From NCBI RefSeq assembly GCF_000383575.1, contig NZ_KB911579.1, positions 5,231,424-5,295,423 of the forward strand: a stretch of 64,000 bases of DNA. Direction: 5' to 3'. The stretch's first letter is position 1, and every line of letters begins with the position of its first letter. The stretch is from Salinispora oceanensis (GTDB lineage: Bacteria; Actinomycetota; Actinomycetes; Mycobacteriales; Micromonosporaceae). Below the pieces are notes generated by a model, which made no database searches, was not told where the DNA came from, and saw nothing but the letters and a program-made list of their open reading frames with translations. Below, piece after piece: positions 27,340 through 35,726 of this stretch. Position numbers and translations under genes: made by a program.

Positions 27340-29117
27340 CACTGGTCCCTTACGGATCGGCGCTGCGGGTAGCTCCGCAGCGGGGCGTCTGGAGCGGGCT
27401 GTTCCCGTGCCGGCGCGGCCGCCGACTGCCATCCACCCTGGACGCCACCGGCAACCTGACCGCCACCAACGCCGCCGTCGGCGTCCGGCAGAGCACCCCG
27501 GCGTACCGTGGGCGAGCGCGGGGCGAGGCCGACCGGGCCGGTGCCCGCAGGCCACGGGGCGGTCGGATCGCCCGACCCGTCGAGCGGGCTCTGCCCGGAC
27601 ACCGACACACCCACGTCGCGCAGCAACCTGGCCGCCAGGATCGCCGTCGCCAACAGGATGCCGGCCGAGACGATCGCGGCGGCCCGCAACTCGTCGGTGA
27701 AGGCCGCTCGCGCCAACGTCACCAGGGTTTCCGCCGCAGTCGCGGAGAGCATCCGGCTCACCTCGACCGCGCCACCCAGGGTCTCCCGGGCGGCGTCCCA
27801 GGAGTCCGATGGCACCCCCTCCGGTGCTATACCGGAGAGCTCCCGCCGGTAGACGTACGCGCCGATGCTGCCGAGGATCGCGACGCCGAGCGCCGCACCG
27901 AACTGGCTGCCGGTCTCGGCGAGTCCGGCGGCGGATCCGGCCCGCTCCGGGGGCGCGGTGGAGACGATCAGCTCGGCGCTCAGCGTCAGCACCAGGGCGA
28001 CACCACCCGCCAGCATTGCGTGGCCGAGCACCGCCGGGGCCAGGCCCGATTCGTCGCCGACCTGGGCGAGCACCACGCACCCGGCGGTCGCCACCAACAG
28101 GCCGCCGGCGGCGACGTTGGCGCGCCGGAAGCGCTGGGCAAGCATCGGGGCCAACACGGCCGCGCCGATGCCCGCCGCACCGGCAGCCGGCAGTGACCAC
28201 AGGCCGGCGGTGAACGGGCGCAGCCCCAGCACCAACTGGAGGTACTGACTGATGAAGAACATGAACCCGACCAGCGCGAAGTTGGCGAGCACATTCATCA
28301 CCACCGCAGCGCTGAACGCAGGGGCACCAAACAGCCGAACGTCGATCACCGGGTCGTCTAGGCGCTGCTGACGCAGCACGAAGACGACCAGGAAAGTCAG
28401 TCCGCCGGCCACACCGACCACCGGCGACCAGTCCATGCCCTCCTCGGCGAACTGCTTGATACCCCAGATCATGGGTAGCACCGCGACGAACGCCAGCACC
28501 GCGCTCAGCAGGTCGGGTCGCCCGGCGGCCGGGTTGCGGAACTCGGGCAGCAGTAATGGTGCCAGGATCAGCAGAAGCAGCATTATCGGCAGGTTGATCT
28601 CAAAGACGGTGCCCCAGGAGAAGTGCTGGAGCAGTGCGCCGCCGGCCACCAGGCCGAGGACCCCACCGGCGGAGAAGCCAGCCGCCCAGAGCCCGATTGC
28701 CGCACGGCGCTCGTTCTCGTCGTGAAAAATGTTGCGGATCAAAGACATGGTGGAGGGCATGAGCGTTGCACCGGCGGCGCCCATCACCGCCCGGGTGCCG
28801 ATCAGCATGCCGGGACTGGTGGAGAGGGCCGTGGCCACGGACGCCACACCGAACACCGCGGCGCCGATCATCAGCAGTCGCCGGCGCCCAATCCGGTCCC
28901 CCAGCGTCCCCATCGGAATCAGCAGGCCAGCCAGCACGAAGGCGTAGACGTCGGTGATCCAGAGGAGTTGGCTGCTGGTCGGCTCGAGGTCCGCTGTTAT
29001 GAACGGCAGGGCGTACGACAGCACCGTCATGTCCATGCTGATGATCAGTGTCACCAGGACGAGTACCGCGAGGCCGATCCACTCGCGGCGACCGGCCTTT
29101 GCCTGCGCACTAACCAT
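27339..29117 (-). CDS. DHA2 (EmrB/QacA) 14-helix MFS exporter
   Basis: 592 residues. It opens with REWIGLAVLVLVTLIISMD and carries motif A (GDRIGRRRLLMIGAAVFG) and the motif C-like region GAAGATLMPSTMSLIRNIF, with about 14 helices. After the last helix comes an unusual ~90-residue Gly/Pro/Ala-rich tail (from GQSPLDGSGDPTAPWP to the end) not usual for the family. The tail frame is real at its end, because its stop overlaps the thioesterase start. First gene of the operon, divergent from a TetR gene that probably represses it. Confidence 0.92.
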   Translation of the reverse strand: MVSAQAKAGRREWIGLAVLVLVTLIISMDMTVLSYALPFITADLEPTSSQLLWITDVYAFVLAGLLIPMGTLGDRIGRRRLLMIGAAVFGVASVATALSTSPGMLIGTRAVMGAAGATLMPSTMSLIRNIFHDENERRAAIGLWAAGFSAGGVLGLVAGGALLQHFSWGTVFEINLPIMLLLLILAPLLLPEFRNPAAGRPDLLSAVLAFVAVLPMIWGIKQFAEEGMDWSPVVGVAGGLTFLVVFVLRQQRLDDPVIDVRLFGAPAFSAAVVMNVLANFALVGFMFFISQYLQLVLGLRPFTAGLWSLPAAGAAGIGAAVLAPMLAQRFRRANVAAGGLLVATAGCVVLAQVGDESGLAPAVLGHAMLAGGVALVLTLSAELIVSTAPPERAGSAAGLAETGSQFGAALGVAILGSIGAYVYRRELSGIAPEGVPSDSWDAARETLGGAVEVSRMLSATAAETLVTLARAAFTDELRAAAIVSAGILLATAILAARLLRDVGVSVSGQSPLDGSGDPTAPWPAGTGPVGLAPRSPTVRRGALPDADGGVGGGQVAGGVQGGWQSAAAPAREQPAPDAPLRSYPQRRSVRDQ

Positions 29118-29139
29118 GACCGGAAGCTACACCACATTT

Positions 29140-29153
29140 TATACAACCGTATA
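29140..29153. promoter_or_regulatory. candidate TetR operator between tetR and DHA2 exporter
   Basis: An inverted repeat TATAC-AACC-GTATA lies in the only AT-rich patch between the divergent starts, 22 bases from the exporter ATG and 10 from the upstream TetR start. Its position would block both promoters. Confidence 0.5.
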
Positions 29154-29163
29154 CATCCGATGG

Positions 29164-29787
29164 ATGAATCCGGGGGTGGTTCCGAGTAGGGTGACGGCCG
29201 TGGGTCATCGAGAACGCCTGCTGGTGGGGGCCAGAAACTGCCTTTACGAACGCGGCTACACGCGCACCACCACCCGCGACATCGTCGCCGCTTCGGACAC
29301 CAATCTGGCGTCGATCGGCTACCACTTCGGTTCCAAGGACGCGCTGCTGACCGCAGCGCTGGTGCAGGCCTTCGAGGAGTGGGGCGCCGAGATCGACCGG
29401 GTGCTGCGCGACGGCACCCAGCCTGATCTGATGGACCGACTGGAGTCCATGTGGACCGGCCTGGTCGACTCATTCGGCACGCACCGGCCACTCTGGGTCG
29501 CCGGGATCGAGGCGTTCGCACTGGCCGAGCACCTACCGGCACTGCGAGAACAACTGGCGGAGAGCTATGCCCGCGCCCGCCCAGCCCTGGCCACCTTCGT
29601 CATCCGCGATGGCGGCGAGAACGTCGCGGGGAAGACCCGTGAGGCCGTCGGCTCGTTCCTGTTGGCACTGATGACCGGGCTGACGGTGCAACGGCTACTC
29701 GACCCCGAGGCCGCCCCGTCAGGCCACGAGATGGCCGAGGCGCTGCGGCTGATCATCGGCACGGTCAACGACTCCGCCGACGCCTGA
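29164..29787 (+). CDS. TetR-family transcriptional regulator
   Basis: About 207 residues: HTH from RERLLVGARNCLYERGYTRT, TTRDIVAASDTNLASIGYHF and GSKDALLTAALVQAF, followed by a TetR ligand domain. The ATG at 29164 begins inside the likely promoter; a GTG at 29191 (VTAVGHRERLL) is an equally good start and gives a more normal N terminus. Divergent from the DHA2-thioesterase-ABC operon, the obvious target. Confidence 0.9.
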   Translation: MNPGVVPSRVTAVGHRERLLVGARNCLYERGYTRTTTRDIVAASDTNLASIGYHFGSKDALLTAALVQAFEEWGAEIDRVLRDGTQPDLMDRLESMWTGLVDSFGTHRPLWVAGIEAFALAEHLPALREQLAESYARARPALATFVIRDGGENVAGKTREAVGSFLLALMTGLTVQRLLDPEAAPSGHEMAEALRLIIGTVNDSADA

Positions 29788-29837
29788 CCCCGGACCGGGT
29801 TCCGCCCCCTCCCTGGCCACGGAGCCCGAACCAAAGG

Positions 29838-30350
29838 ATGACTATGACCGAGGACCCCGCCGACGCCCACCGAGCCGTCACCGACTACACGGCCAGCTTG
29901 CCTACCAAGCGCATGGCCGCCGCGGTCCTGTTCTTCGACGACACCGACCGGCTTCTGCTTGTCGAGCCGGCCTATCACCAAGACCACTGGGAACTGCCCG
30001 GTGGCTGCGTCGAAGCGAACGAGTCGCCCCACGCCGCCGCCGTCCGCGAGGTTAGGGAAGAGCTCGGGTTGACCGTGCAGCCCGGCCCGCTGCTCGCCAT
30101 TGACTGGGTGCCACCACGCCCCGACCGTACCGAAGGCCTCATGCTCGTCTTCGACGGCGGCCGATTGTCGCCGGAACAGGTCACGGCCATCCACCTGCCG
30201 CCCGATGAGTTGCGCAGTTGGGCCTGGGCAACACCGCAGGAACAGAAACTACGGCTCTCACCGTTGCTCGCCCGCCGAGCCAACGCCGGCTGGCGAGCCC
30301 GAGTCGAGGGACGGACCGCCTATCTCGAGGATGGCCACACGGTGTCCTGA
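29838..30350 (+). CDS. Nudix hydrolase
   Basis: 170 residues with a complete Nudix box: GGCVEANESPHAAAVREVRE continuing ELG, matching GX5EX7REUXEEXGU. It hydrolyses a nucleoside diphosphate linked to another group; substrate unknown. Two ATGs lie six bases apart; AAGGA is better placed for the second (29844). Follows tetR on the same strand after about 50 bases. Confidence 0.88.
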   Translation: MTMTEDPADAHRAVTDYTASLPTKRMAAAVLFFDDTDRLLLVEPAYHQDHWELPGGCVEANESPHAAAVREVREELGLTVQPGPLLAIDWVPPRPDRTEGLMLVFDGGRLSPEQVTAIHLPPDELRSWAWATPQEQKLRLSPLLARRANAGWRARVEGRTAYLEDGHTVS

Positions 30351-30372
30351 ACTCTCTAGTCGCGCTGCACGC

Positions 30373-30392
30373 CGCCGCTCCGATCAGCGGCG
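30373..30392 (+). terminator. possible hairpin terminator after Nudix gene
   Basis: CGCCGCT / AGCGGCG stem of 7 bp with a 6-base loop, 23 bases after the Nudix stop. Short for a terminator, so tentative. Confidence 0.35.
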
Positions 30393-30493
30393 CTACTTAC
30401 GCTCATCCGATACCCGGCCGCCGGTAGGCCAAAAGATTTGCTCGTAGGCGGATCGTTACGGCTCGGACCAACTGATCCTCCCTACTCGAAGGA

Positions 30494-31552
30494 CTACGCG
30501 GATGCCGAGGATGCCCCGCAGGTGGGACAAGGACCAGGCCCGAGCGGACGCCGGCCCGCGGCCAGCCGACCTCGTGCCACAAGGGCCAGCGGCAGGAGCA
30601 TCGATCCGATCACAGCCACCAGCATGGACGTGGCGGCTGCGGATGACCACGTCGGATTCACGGCCCGGCCGGCACCAAAATCGTCAAAGAGCATGCTGAG
30701 CGGCTGCACCGCGAGCATCCCGATCGGCGTGAGCAGGATCAGCATCGCCCACGTGCCGCTGTAGTCGCGCCGGGCGGCCAAGCCGATCGCGATCAGCAAC
30801 GCGCTGACCAGCAACGTCGCCGCAGCAGCGGGCAGGGTCTTTGCGGCGGGATAGTAGTAGCCGCTGAAGTAAAATCCAGACTCCACACCGACGGCAACCG
30901 GCAGGACCGCCGCCGCAACGGCGACCGGCATGAGCCGCACCCACCAGAGGTGCTGGACCGTCGCACCGAGCGCGACGACACCGAGCACAATCTGGGGCAA
31001 CAGCACCAACAACGGCGGACGGGGCAATCCGGTCAGCGCGGCGGCCGGCACGATAGCGACAGTCACCAGTACGGCCAGACCGGCCGCCCAACGAAACCAT
31101 CGGCCGCTCGCCGCTACAAACAACACGGCGGCGACTAACCAGACCGCCCACGCCACTATGGCGAGCGACAGAAACGGCCCGACGTGCGGAGACCAGGGCG
31201 GTGTGGGGGTAAACGCCTCGATAGTCGCCCACCCGGTCGCGCACGTGGTCGCCGTCGTCAGTGCGAGCAGGCCGGCGAGCCGGAAGCCGGGACCGAGGTC
31301 CCGTGCGGCGCGCAGGTGCTGGCGCAGCCCACCGGCCGCAAGGTCCGCGATGTCCGCCGGCGAGGGTCTCCCCCGGATGGGTGCGGCCAGGGACAGGTAG
31401 GTGTCCACCAGTTCGGAGCCCCGCGTGCGCCGATAGTCGGCCGGATAGAACAGCGCTATCCAGCGTGCGTAGCGCCGTTCGAGATCGGTCATTGCAGGGC
31501 GCCCTCGGTCATGCCCTTCCGGGCGGTCCGACTGGCCTTCCGGCAAGTTCAT
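30494..31552 (-). CDS. multi-pass membrane protein paired with PadR regulator
   Basis: 352 residues. The N-terminal soluble part (DLERRYARWIALFYPADYRR, then GSELVDTYLSLA) is followed by about nine hydrophobic segments. The motif YARWIALFYPADYRRTRGSE is common in actinobacterial membrane proteins of unknown function sitting behind PadR regulators. The first ATG (31552) overlaps the PadR stop as ATGA. An internal ATG at 31492 gives the conserved N terminus directly and may be the real start. Function unknown. Confidence 0.75.
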   Translation of the reverse strand: MNLPEGQSDRPEGHDRGRPAMTDLERRYARWIALFYPADYRRTRGSELVDTYLSLAAPIRGRPSPADIADLAAGGLRQHLRAARDLGPGFRLAGLLALTTATTCATGWATIEAFTPTPPWSPHVGPFLSLAIVAWAVWLVAAVLFVAASGRWFRWAAGLAVLVTVAIVPAAALTGLPRPPLLVLLPQIVLGVVALGATVQHLWWVRLMPVAVAAAVLPVAVGVESGFYFSGYYYPAAKTLPAAAATLLVSALLIAIGLAARRDYSGTWAMLILLTPIGMLAVQPLSMLFDDFGAGRAVNPTWSSAAATSMLVAVIGSMLLPLALVARGRLAAGRRPLGPGPCPTCGASSASA

Positions 31553-31899
31553 GCGAATCCTCGGTTCGGGCGGGGCGCGACCTTGGCGGCGCGCAGCTGG
31601 GCGGTCGCCGCCTGGACGTTGCGGCGCATGCGTTCGACCTCGGCGGCCAGCAGGTCGCCGCCCGGTTCGGTGAGCCGGTAGTAGCGGCGCAGCCGACCAT
31701 CGACGACGTCCTCGTGGTCTACGGCCACCAGGCCCCCGTCAACCAGCCGGTCCAGCGCGCCGTAGAGCGTGCCGGGCCGGAGCGAGATGCGGCCGTCGGA
31801 CAGCCGGGCCACCTCGGCGATCAGGCCGTAGCCGTGCATCGGCCTGCCGGCGAGGGCCGTGAGGATGAGGAAAGTGGGTTCACGCAGTGGGGCTTCCAC
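31549..31899 (-). CDS. PadR-family transcriptional regulator
   Basis: 116 residues from the GTG at 31899: LREPTFLILTALAGRPMHGY, then SLRPGTLYGALDRLVDGGLV and GRLRRYYRLTEPGGDLLAAE, the classic PadR winged helix with a short C-terminal helix. On the minus strand a TATATT hexamer lies 7 bases before the GTG, which would make the transcript leaderless, a frequent actinobacterial arrangement. A longer frame from 31944 is possible but reads through that promoter. Confidence 0.85.
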   Translation of the reverse strand: MEAPLREPTFLILTALAGRPMHGYGLIAEVARLSDGRISLRPGTLYGALDRLVDGGLVAVDHEDVVDGRLRRYYRLTEPGGDLLAAEVERMRRNVQAATAQLRAAKVAPRPNRGFA

Positions 31900-31942
31900 G
31901 CGGCACAATATATCGGCTACGAAGGCATAAGGGAACTCCGGC

Positions 31943-32122
31943 ATGAGCTTCTGCGCCCTCCGCTACCAGGAAGCGATCCTCGCCGCGATGGTGGAGGTTG
32001 AGGCGGCCGTGGTGGCCGAACAGGGCCTCGAGCTGCTGCGTCCGTCACACAGAGGAGACGGCCTAGCACCACAGAAGAACAGCGCAGCCCATCACCGGTC
32101 CCCGATCACCTATGACCGCTGA
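31943..32122 (+). CDS. possible small protein (59 aa), uncertain
   Basis: An ATG with GGGA eight bases upstream opens a 59-codon frame (ALRYQEAILAAMVEVEAAVV, then EQGLELLRPSHRGDG). Codon usage looks actinobacterial, but no family is recognised. It is divergent from the PadR gene and could be a small gene or a fragment. Confidence 0.25.
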   Translation: MSFCALRYQEAILAAMVEVEAAVVAEQGLELLRPSHRGDGLAPQKNSAAHHRSPITYDR

Positions 32123-32146
32123 CCATGCGGAGCAACTCGCCTGAAC

Positions 32147-32560
32147 TCACCACCGCTCCACGAGGTGTTCCCTGCCCAGCGGCGGATCGTATGATGCGGG
32201 CCAGTAATCGACGATCTTATTGATGAGTCCATGCTCGGACACCTCGAGCCAGACGCACGCGTCCTGCTGCTCGACGTCGACCCGAACGTCCAGCCACAGA
32301 GCAGCAAGGTTGCCATCAGCGACCACCCGTCGGATGCGCAACTGCCAATGGCCCGGATACTCAATGTTGAACCGCAGGAACGCGTCCACGCCGTGGATAC
32401 GCTCACGGGTCTGCGGCATCTCGTAGACGACACTGTCGGTGAGCAGGGCGGCCAGTCCGGGCCAGTCACGGCGCTCCAAATGATCGACGTAACTGTGCGC
32501 AACCTGCCGGGAGATCGCGGTGCGGTCCACGGCGTGGACCGTAGCATCCGGTAGCGACAT
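32147..32560 (-). CDS. NTF2/SnoaL-like protein
   Basis: 137 residues with the cone-shaped alpha+beta fold signature: VAHSYVDHLERRDWPGLAAL, VVYEMPQTRERIHGVDAFLR and LINKIVDYWPASYDPPLGRE. Members are small ligand-binding or isomerase-like proteins. Single gene, start at 32560 (MSLPDATVH) rather than at longer upstream frames. Function not predictable. Confidence 0.82.
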   Translation of the reverse strand: MSLPDATVHAVDRTAISRQVAHSYVDHLERRDWPGLAALLTDSVVYEMPQTRERIHGVDAFLRFNIEYPGHWQLRIRRVVADGNLAALWLDVRVDVEQQDACVWLEVSEHGLINKIVDYWPASYDPPLGREHLVERW

Positions 32561-32695
32561 CTCCGGCAGGCCGCCGTACGCGCGTCGGCGAACCAACCGA
32601 GTTAGCAACGATGCCCTACCGCGTGGATTCTCGTCGTGGGTTCTGTCGGTGGCCAGTGCCAGACTGCGGTCCGGTTGACTCTTGAGGAGGACAGC

Positions 32696-33130
32696 GTGGG
32701 AGCCTGGGACAGTGGACCGTTCGACAACGACACCGCCGCCGACTGGTGCGGTGACCTCGACGACGCCAACCCGGGCGACCGCCCGAGGCTGATCCACGCT
32801 GCCCTGAACCGCGTCGCCGACGAGGACGACTACCTCGACTCCGACTACGCCTGCGAAGCGATCGCCGCAGCCGCCACTCTTGCCGCGCAGCTGCCCGGGG
32901 GTCAACCGATCCCCTCGGCCTACGCGCCCGAGTTTCTGCGCGGCGGCAGTAGCCTGCAGGTCTCCAACGACCTGGCGGCACTTGCGGTACGCGCCATCGA
33001 CCGGATCATGGCCGACGACTCCGAATGGCGCGATCTCTGGCAAGAGGCCACTGACGGAGATAGCAATTCCGCCTTCAACGCCGTCCGCGACCTTCGTACG
33101 GCCCTATCCGCGCGGCGGGATGGCAGCTGA
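32696..33130 (+). CDS. DUF4259 domain protein
   Basis: 144 residues. The GTG at 32696 has GAGGAGG just upstream. The opening GAWDSGPFDNDTAADWCGDL and the following ACEAIAAAATLAAQLPG are characteristic of DUF4259, a small actinobacterial family of unknown function, often near polymorphic-toxin-like or immunity-like genes. A degraded copy of its first third lies 0.7 kb downstream. Confidence 0.82.
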   Translation: MGAWDSGPFDNDTAADWCGDLDDANPGDRPRLIHAALNRVADEDDYLDSDYACEAIAAAATLAAQLPGGQPIPSAYAPEFLRGGSSLQVSNDLAALAVRAIDRIMADDSEWRDLWQEATDGDSNSAFNAVRDLRTALSARRDGS

Positions 33131-33294
33131 CACAATCAGCGGTCCGGACGCCGACGTCCGCATTTCCTCGCTCCAAGCAGAAGCGCACTCGATGACGGGC
33201 ACAACCGTTCCGTGGTGTCACCTGGCAGCAGAAACGGCATCGGCTTGCGGTGGGAGGGGGTCACTTATTCATCAGCGCGACCTTGGTGGTTGGA

Positions 33295-33705
33295 TCAGAT
33301 CCAGGTCCACGGACGGAGGGCCCGCCACAGGCGCCCCCGCCACCGGGAGCGCCGAGGATGGAGGAAGAGCTCGATGTCCTCTAGCGCAACGACGGCGGCT
33401 CCGCCAACATTGGGGACCGACCGAACATGGCGAAGGGCGGCAACTACCCGAGTTTCATCCAACTGGCCGTAAACCCTCGCCAGGTGGCCCAAACACGTGG
33501 CGGCGAGGGCCTTCACCTGGCAACTCTCGTGATTGAGCAGCTCCAGATAGAGGTCCTGCAGCTCCTTCCAGTCCCCGTCGCCGTACAGGGCGGCACCGAC
33601 CATCGCATCCAGGGCGCTGACAAGCTCGCCACCATCAACCGCCGCACGTACATCAGCGGACGTTGCCGGCGGCGGGTTGTGGAACACACGATGCGTATGC
33701 CTCAT
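33295..33705 (-). CDS. HEAT-repeat-like small protein
   Basis: 136 residues, helical: SALDAMVGAALYGDGDWKEL, LNHESCQVKALAATCLGHLA and ETRVVAALRHVRSVPNVGGA form at least two HEAT-type repeats, followed by a basic tail (RRSRWRGRLWRALRPW). This compact all-helical protein type is common in actinobacteria and resembles immunity proteins of contact-dependent or polymorphic toxin systems, but no toxin is in the window. It lies between the DUF4259 gene and its relic. Confidence 0.65.
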   Translation of the reverse strand: MRHTHRVFHNPPPATSADVRAAVDGGELVSALDAMVGAALYGDGDWKELQDLYLELLNHESCQVKALAATCLGHLARVYGQLDETRVVAALRHVRSVPNVGGAAVVALEDIELFLHPRRSRWRGRLWRALRPWTWI

Positions 33706-33821
33706 AGGTCACATCCTTGCTCACCCGCGAGCCGGGCACGGGCCAGCTCGGCGCTGGACCGCCCGGCTTGTACCAGCATGACCCCTGACTACGACCAGGC
33801 AGGCACCGACTGCCCGCCCCC

Positions 33822-33952
33822 AATGGCCGCGTCCATATGGGAGTCAGACATGCATGCGTGGTAGCGACGCCAATCCGGGCGACCACCCGACACCGATTCG
33901 CGCTGCCCTGGACTGCACCGCCAACAAAGACGACAACCTTGACTCCAGGTAA
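33822..33952 (+). pseudogene. degraded partial copy of the DUF4259 gene
   Basis: Reads MAASIWESD...HAW, then after a frame change SDANPGDHPTPIRAALDCTA and NKDDNLDS. This aligns with the intact gene (GAWDSG...ADW, DDANPGDRPRLIHAALNRVA, DEDDYLDSD). An internal deletion, a frame change and an early TAA make it non-functional. Confidence 0.7.
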
Positions 33953-34104
33953 CGGCCGTCGGCACCTGCTCCGTAAGTGGTGCGAGCTCCTGGCGACGGC
34001 TATGGCTGTGGGTGTTGAAGGGCCGGCCTTCGTCATGCGGCACGGTACCAACGTTCCGGACAGGGAAGCGCTGGCGCTGACGCAGCGTAGCCATGCACTG
34101 AGCT

Positions 34105-34233
34105 TATCGAGTCAAGAATATCCTGTCATTGGACGCATGGCAGGTGGTGGGTGCAAGCTGGGTTCGCACCGCGAGGAACTCCGGTCCTCCCGGTTTCTCA
34201 TTGACACCCGACGCGAAGGGCAGGGAATTTCTC
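34105..34233 (+). promoter_or_regulatory. candidate structured 5' leader RNA, class unknown
   Basis: Four pairings nest in order. P1 is GTCAA (34111-34115) with TTGAC (34201-34205). P2 is CTGTCAT (34123) with ATGGCAG (34137). P3 is GGTGC (34150) with GCACC (34166). P4 is GAGGA (34173) with TCCTC (34185). This gives a four-way junction just before the ribosome site of the OpuAC-like gene. I cannot match it to a known riboswitch; no SAM, glycine, TPP or guanidine core is visible. Confidence 0.35.
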
Positions 34234-35034
34234 ATGGACACGGGTATTCGCCGGCCGGCGCTCATGGTAGGGAACATCTCACTGTCGTTTCACCGCGCCG
34301 CGGCCGCGGTCACCCGCCGCGTTTTGGAGGATTCTGGGCACGAAGTACGCACCATCGAGGCACCGCACCAGCGGCTCTTCGAGTTGCAGGCCGCGGGTGA
34401 GGTCGATGTGCTCGTCTCGGCCTGGCTGCCCTCCAGTCACGGGGAATACCTGGCCCCGTACCGCGACCAGGTGCAGGTCCTGCCCGCGCACTACGAGCCG
34501 TACTGCGTCTGGGCCGTGCCCCCGTACGTCCCGGCCGACGCCGTGGGCGAGGTCGCCGACCTGACCCGCCCCGACGTGGCCGACCGGATGGCCGGGACCA
34601 TTGACGGCATCAACCCCGGAGCCGGCATCAGCCGCTTCTCGGCCCAGATGGTCCGTGAATACGGTCTCGACCGGCACGGTTACGCGTTCCAACCGGGAAC
34701 CGAAGCTTCCTTCATCAGCCGGGTGGAGCGCGGAATCGCCGAGCGCGAATGGTTCGTGATTCCGCTCTGGCGGCCACAGTATCTGAATCTGCTCCACGGC
34801 CTGCGGCCGCTATCCGAGCCCAAGGGCCTGCTGGGCGGAGTGGACTCGGCGAGCCCGGTCATCACCAACCGCGCCATGGACGTCATCGCCCCCGAGGCGC
34901 TGGACCGTCTACCCCACCTCCACCTCGGCAACGAGGGGGTGGAGGCGATCGACAAGCTCATCAACGTCGACGGCCTGGCACCGCTGGACGCCGCCGACCG
35001 CTACCTGGGCCGCGGGGCCGCCGCCACCGGCTGA
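34234..35034 (+). CDS. OpuAC-like (glycine-betaine-type) binding-domain protein without signal peptide
   Basis: 266 residues with the fold of ProX/OpuAC substrate-binding proteins: GNISLSFHRAAAAVTRRVLE, a DVLVSAWLPSSHGEYLAPYR loop, TIDGINPGAGISRFSAQMVR and REWFVIPLWRPQYLNLLHGL with the tryptophans that cage quaternary amines in this family. There is no signal peptide, lipobox or transmembrane helix, and no ABC permease or ATPase beside it. It is therefore probably a cytoplasmic sensor or enzyme-like relative rather than a transporter part. Followed after 56 bases by a VOC gene. Confidence 0.75.
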   Translation: MDTGIRRPALMVGNISLSFHRAAAAVTRRVLEDSGHEVRTIEAPHQRLFELQAAGEVDVLVSAWLPSSHGEYLAPYRDQVQVLPAHYEPYCVWAVPPYVPADAVGEVADLTRPDVADRMAGTIDGINPGAGISRFSAQMVREYGLDRHGYAFQPGTEASFISRVERGIAEREWFVIPLWRPQYLNLLHGLRPLSEPKGLLGGVDSASPVITNRAMDVIAPEALDRLPHLHLGNEGVEAIDKLINVDGLAPLDAADRYLGRGAAATG

Positions 35035-35090
35035 TCCCGCCCCTTGTTCCATCCCCTGCCAACGCACAAATCCCCAAGGAGAGAACCAGC

Positions 35091-35570
35091 ATGACCGCCC
35101 CCATCTCCAACCTGGGCCTGGACCACATCGCCCTGCGCACCTACGACATCGACGCCAGCGTCCGCTTCTACACCGAGGCACTCGGCTTCCGGATCGCCCA
35201 CGAGTGGAGCGCGCCCGAGGCCGGCGTCAACCGCTGCGTCTTCCTCGACGCCGGTGACGACCGGGTGATCGAGCTCTTCGACGCCGCCTCCACCCCGCCC
35301 GGCGGTTCGGCGCGGGAATTCGACGCCGAGCCCCGTCCGAGCGACGAGGAGCGGGCGCAGGCCGCCACCCTGGTGCACTTTGCGATCCGTACCGAGGATC
35401 CGGCCGTGCTCTTCCAGCGGGCCGTCGCCGCCGGCGCCCGTCCGCTGATGGCGCCCGCGCGGATCGAGACCAAGGGGGCCACCGCCATGACCCTCGAGGT
35501 CAGCTTCGTGTACGGCCCCAACGGCGAGGTCATCGAGTTCATCAAGCGGCCGCGCCCGCAGCAGTCCTGA
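35091..35570 (+). CDS. VOC (glyoxalase/bleomycin-resistance) family protein
   Basis: 159 residues from an ATG preceded by AAGGAGAG. Two beta-alpha-beta-beta-beta modules are visible: LGLDHIALRTYDIDASVRFY with AGDDRVIELFDA, then ATLVHFAIRTEDPAVLFQRA with FVYGPNGEVIEFIK. The histidines and glutamates (DHIAL, VIELF, HFAIR, EVIEF) form the usual metal site. Likely co-transcribed with the upstream OpuAC-like gene; lyase, dioxygenase or binding role unknown. Confidence 0.85.
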   Translation: MTAPISNLGLDHIALRTYDIDASVRFYTEALGFRIAHEWSAPEAGVNRCVFLDAGDDRVIELFDAASTPPGGSAREFDAEPRPSDEERAQAATLVHFAIRTEDPAVLFQRAVAAGARPLMAPARIETKGATAMTLEVSFVYGPNGEVIEFIKRPRPQQS

Positions 35571-35617
35571 CCGCTGGGCGACGTTGATCTGGCCAGACCT
35601 GGCAGCGACGTGAAGAT

Positions 35618-35652
35618 CTCCCGGTCCGGGGTGCCCTACCCCGGACCGGGAG
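35618..35652. terminator. 15-bp perfect hairpin terminator
   Basis: Arms CTCCCGGTCCGGGGT and ACCCCGGACCGGGAG with loop GCCCT, 48 bases after the VOC stop. Lies between that gene and the 3' end of the leftward permease relic, so it may serve both strands. Confidence 0.7.
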
Positions 35653-35726
35653 TTCGTCGAGAGCGCCGATCGGAGCCGCCACCCGGCGTACCGCCGCCTC
35701 GATAGCCGAGCAAACGGTTCTCGCGC

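Noticed and set aside
34144..34175. T-arm-like GGGTTCGCACC
   Set aside because: No cloverleaf around it; the bases fit better into the leader hairpins.
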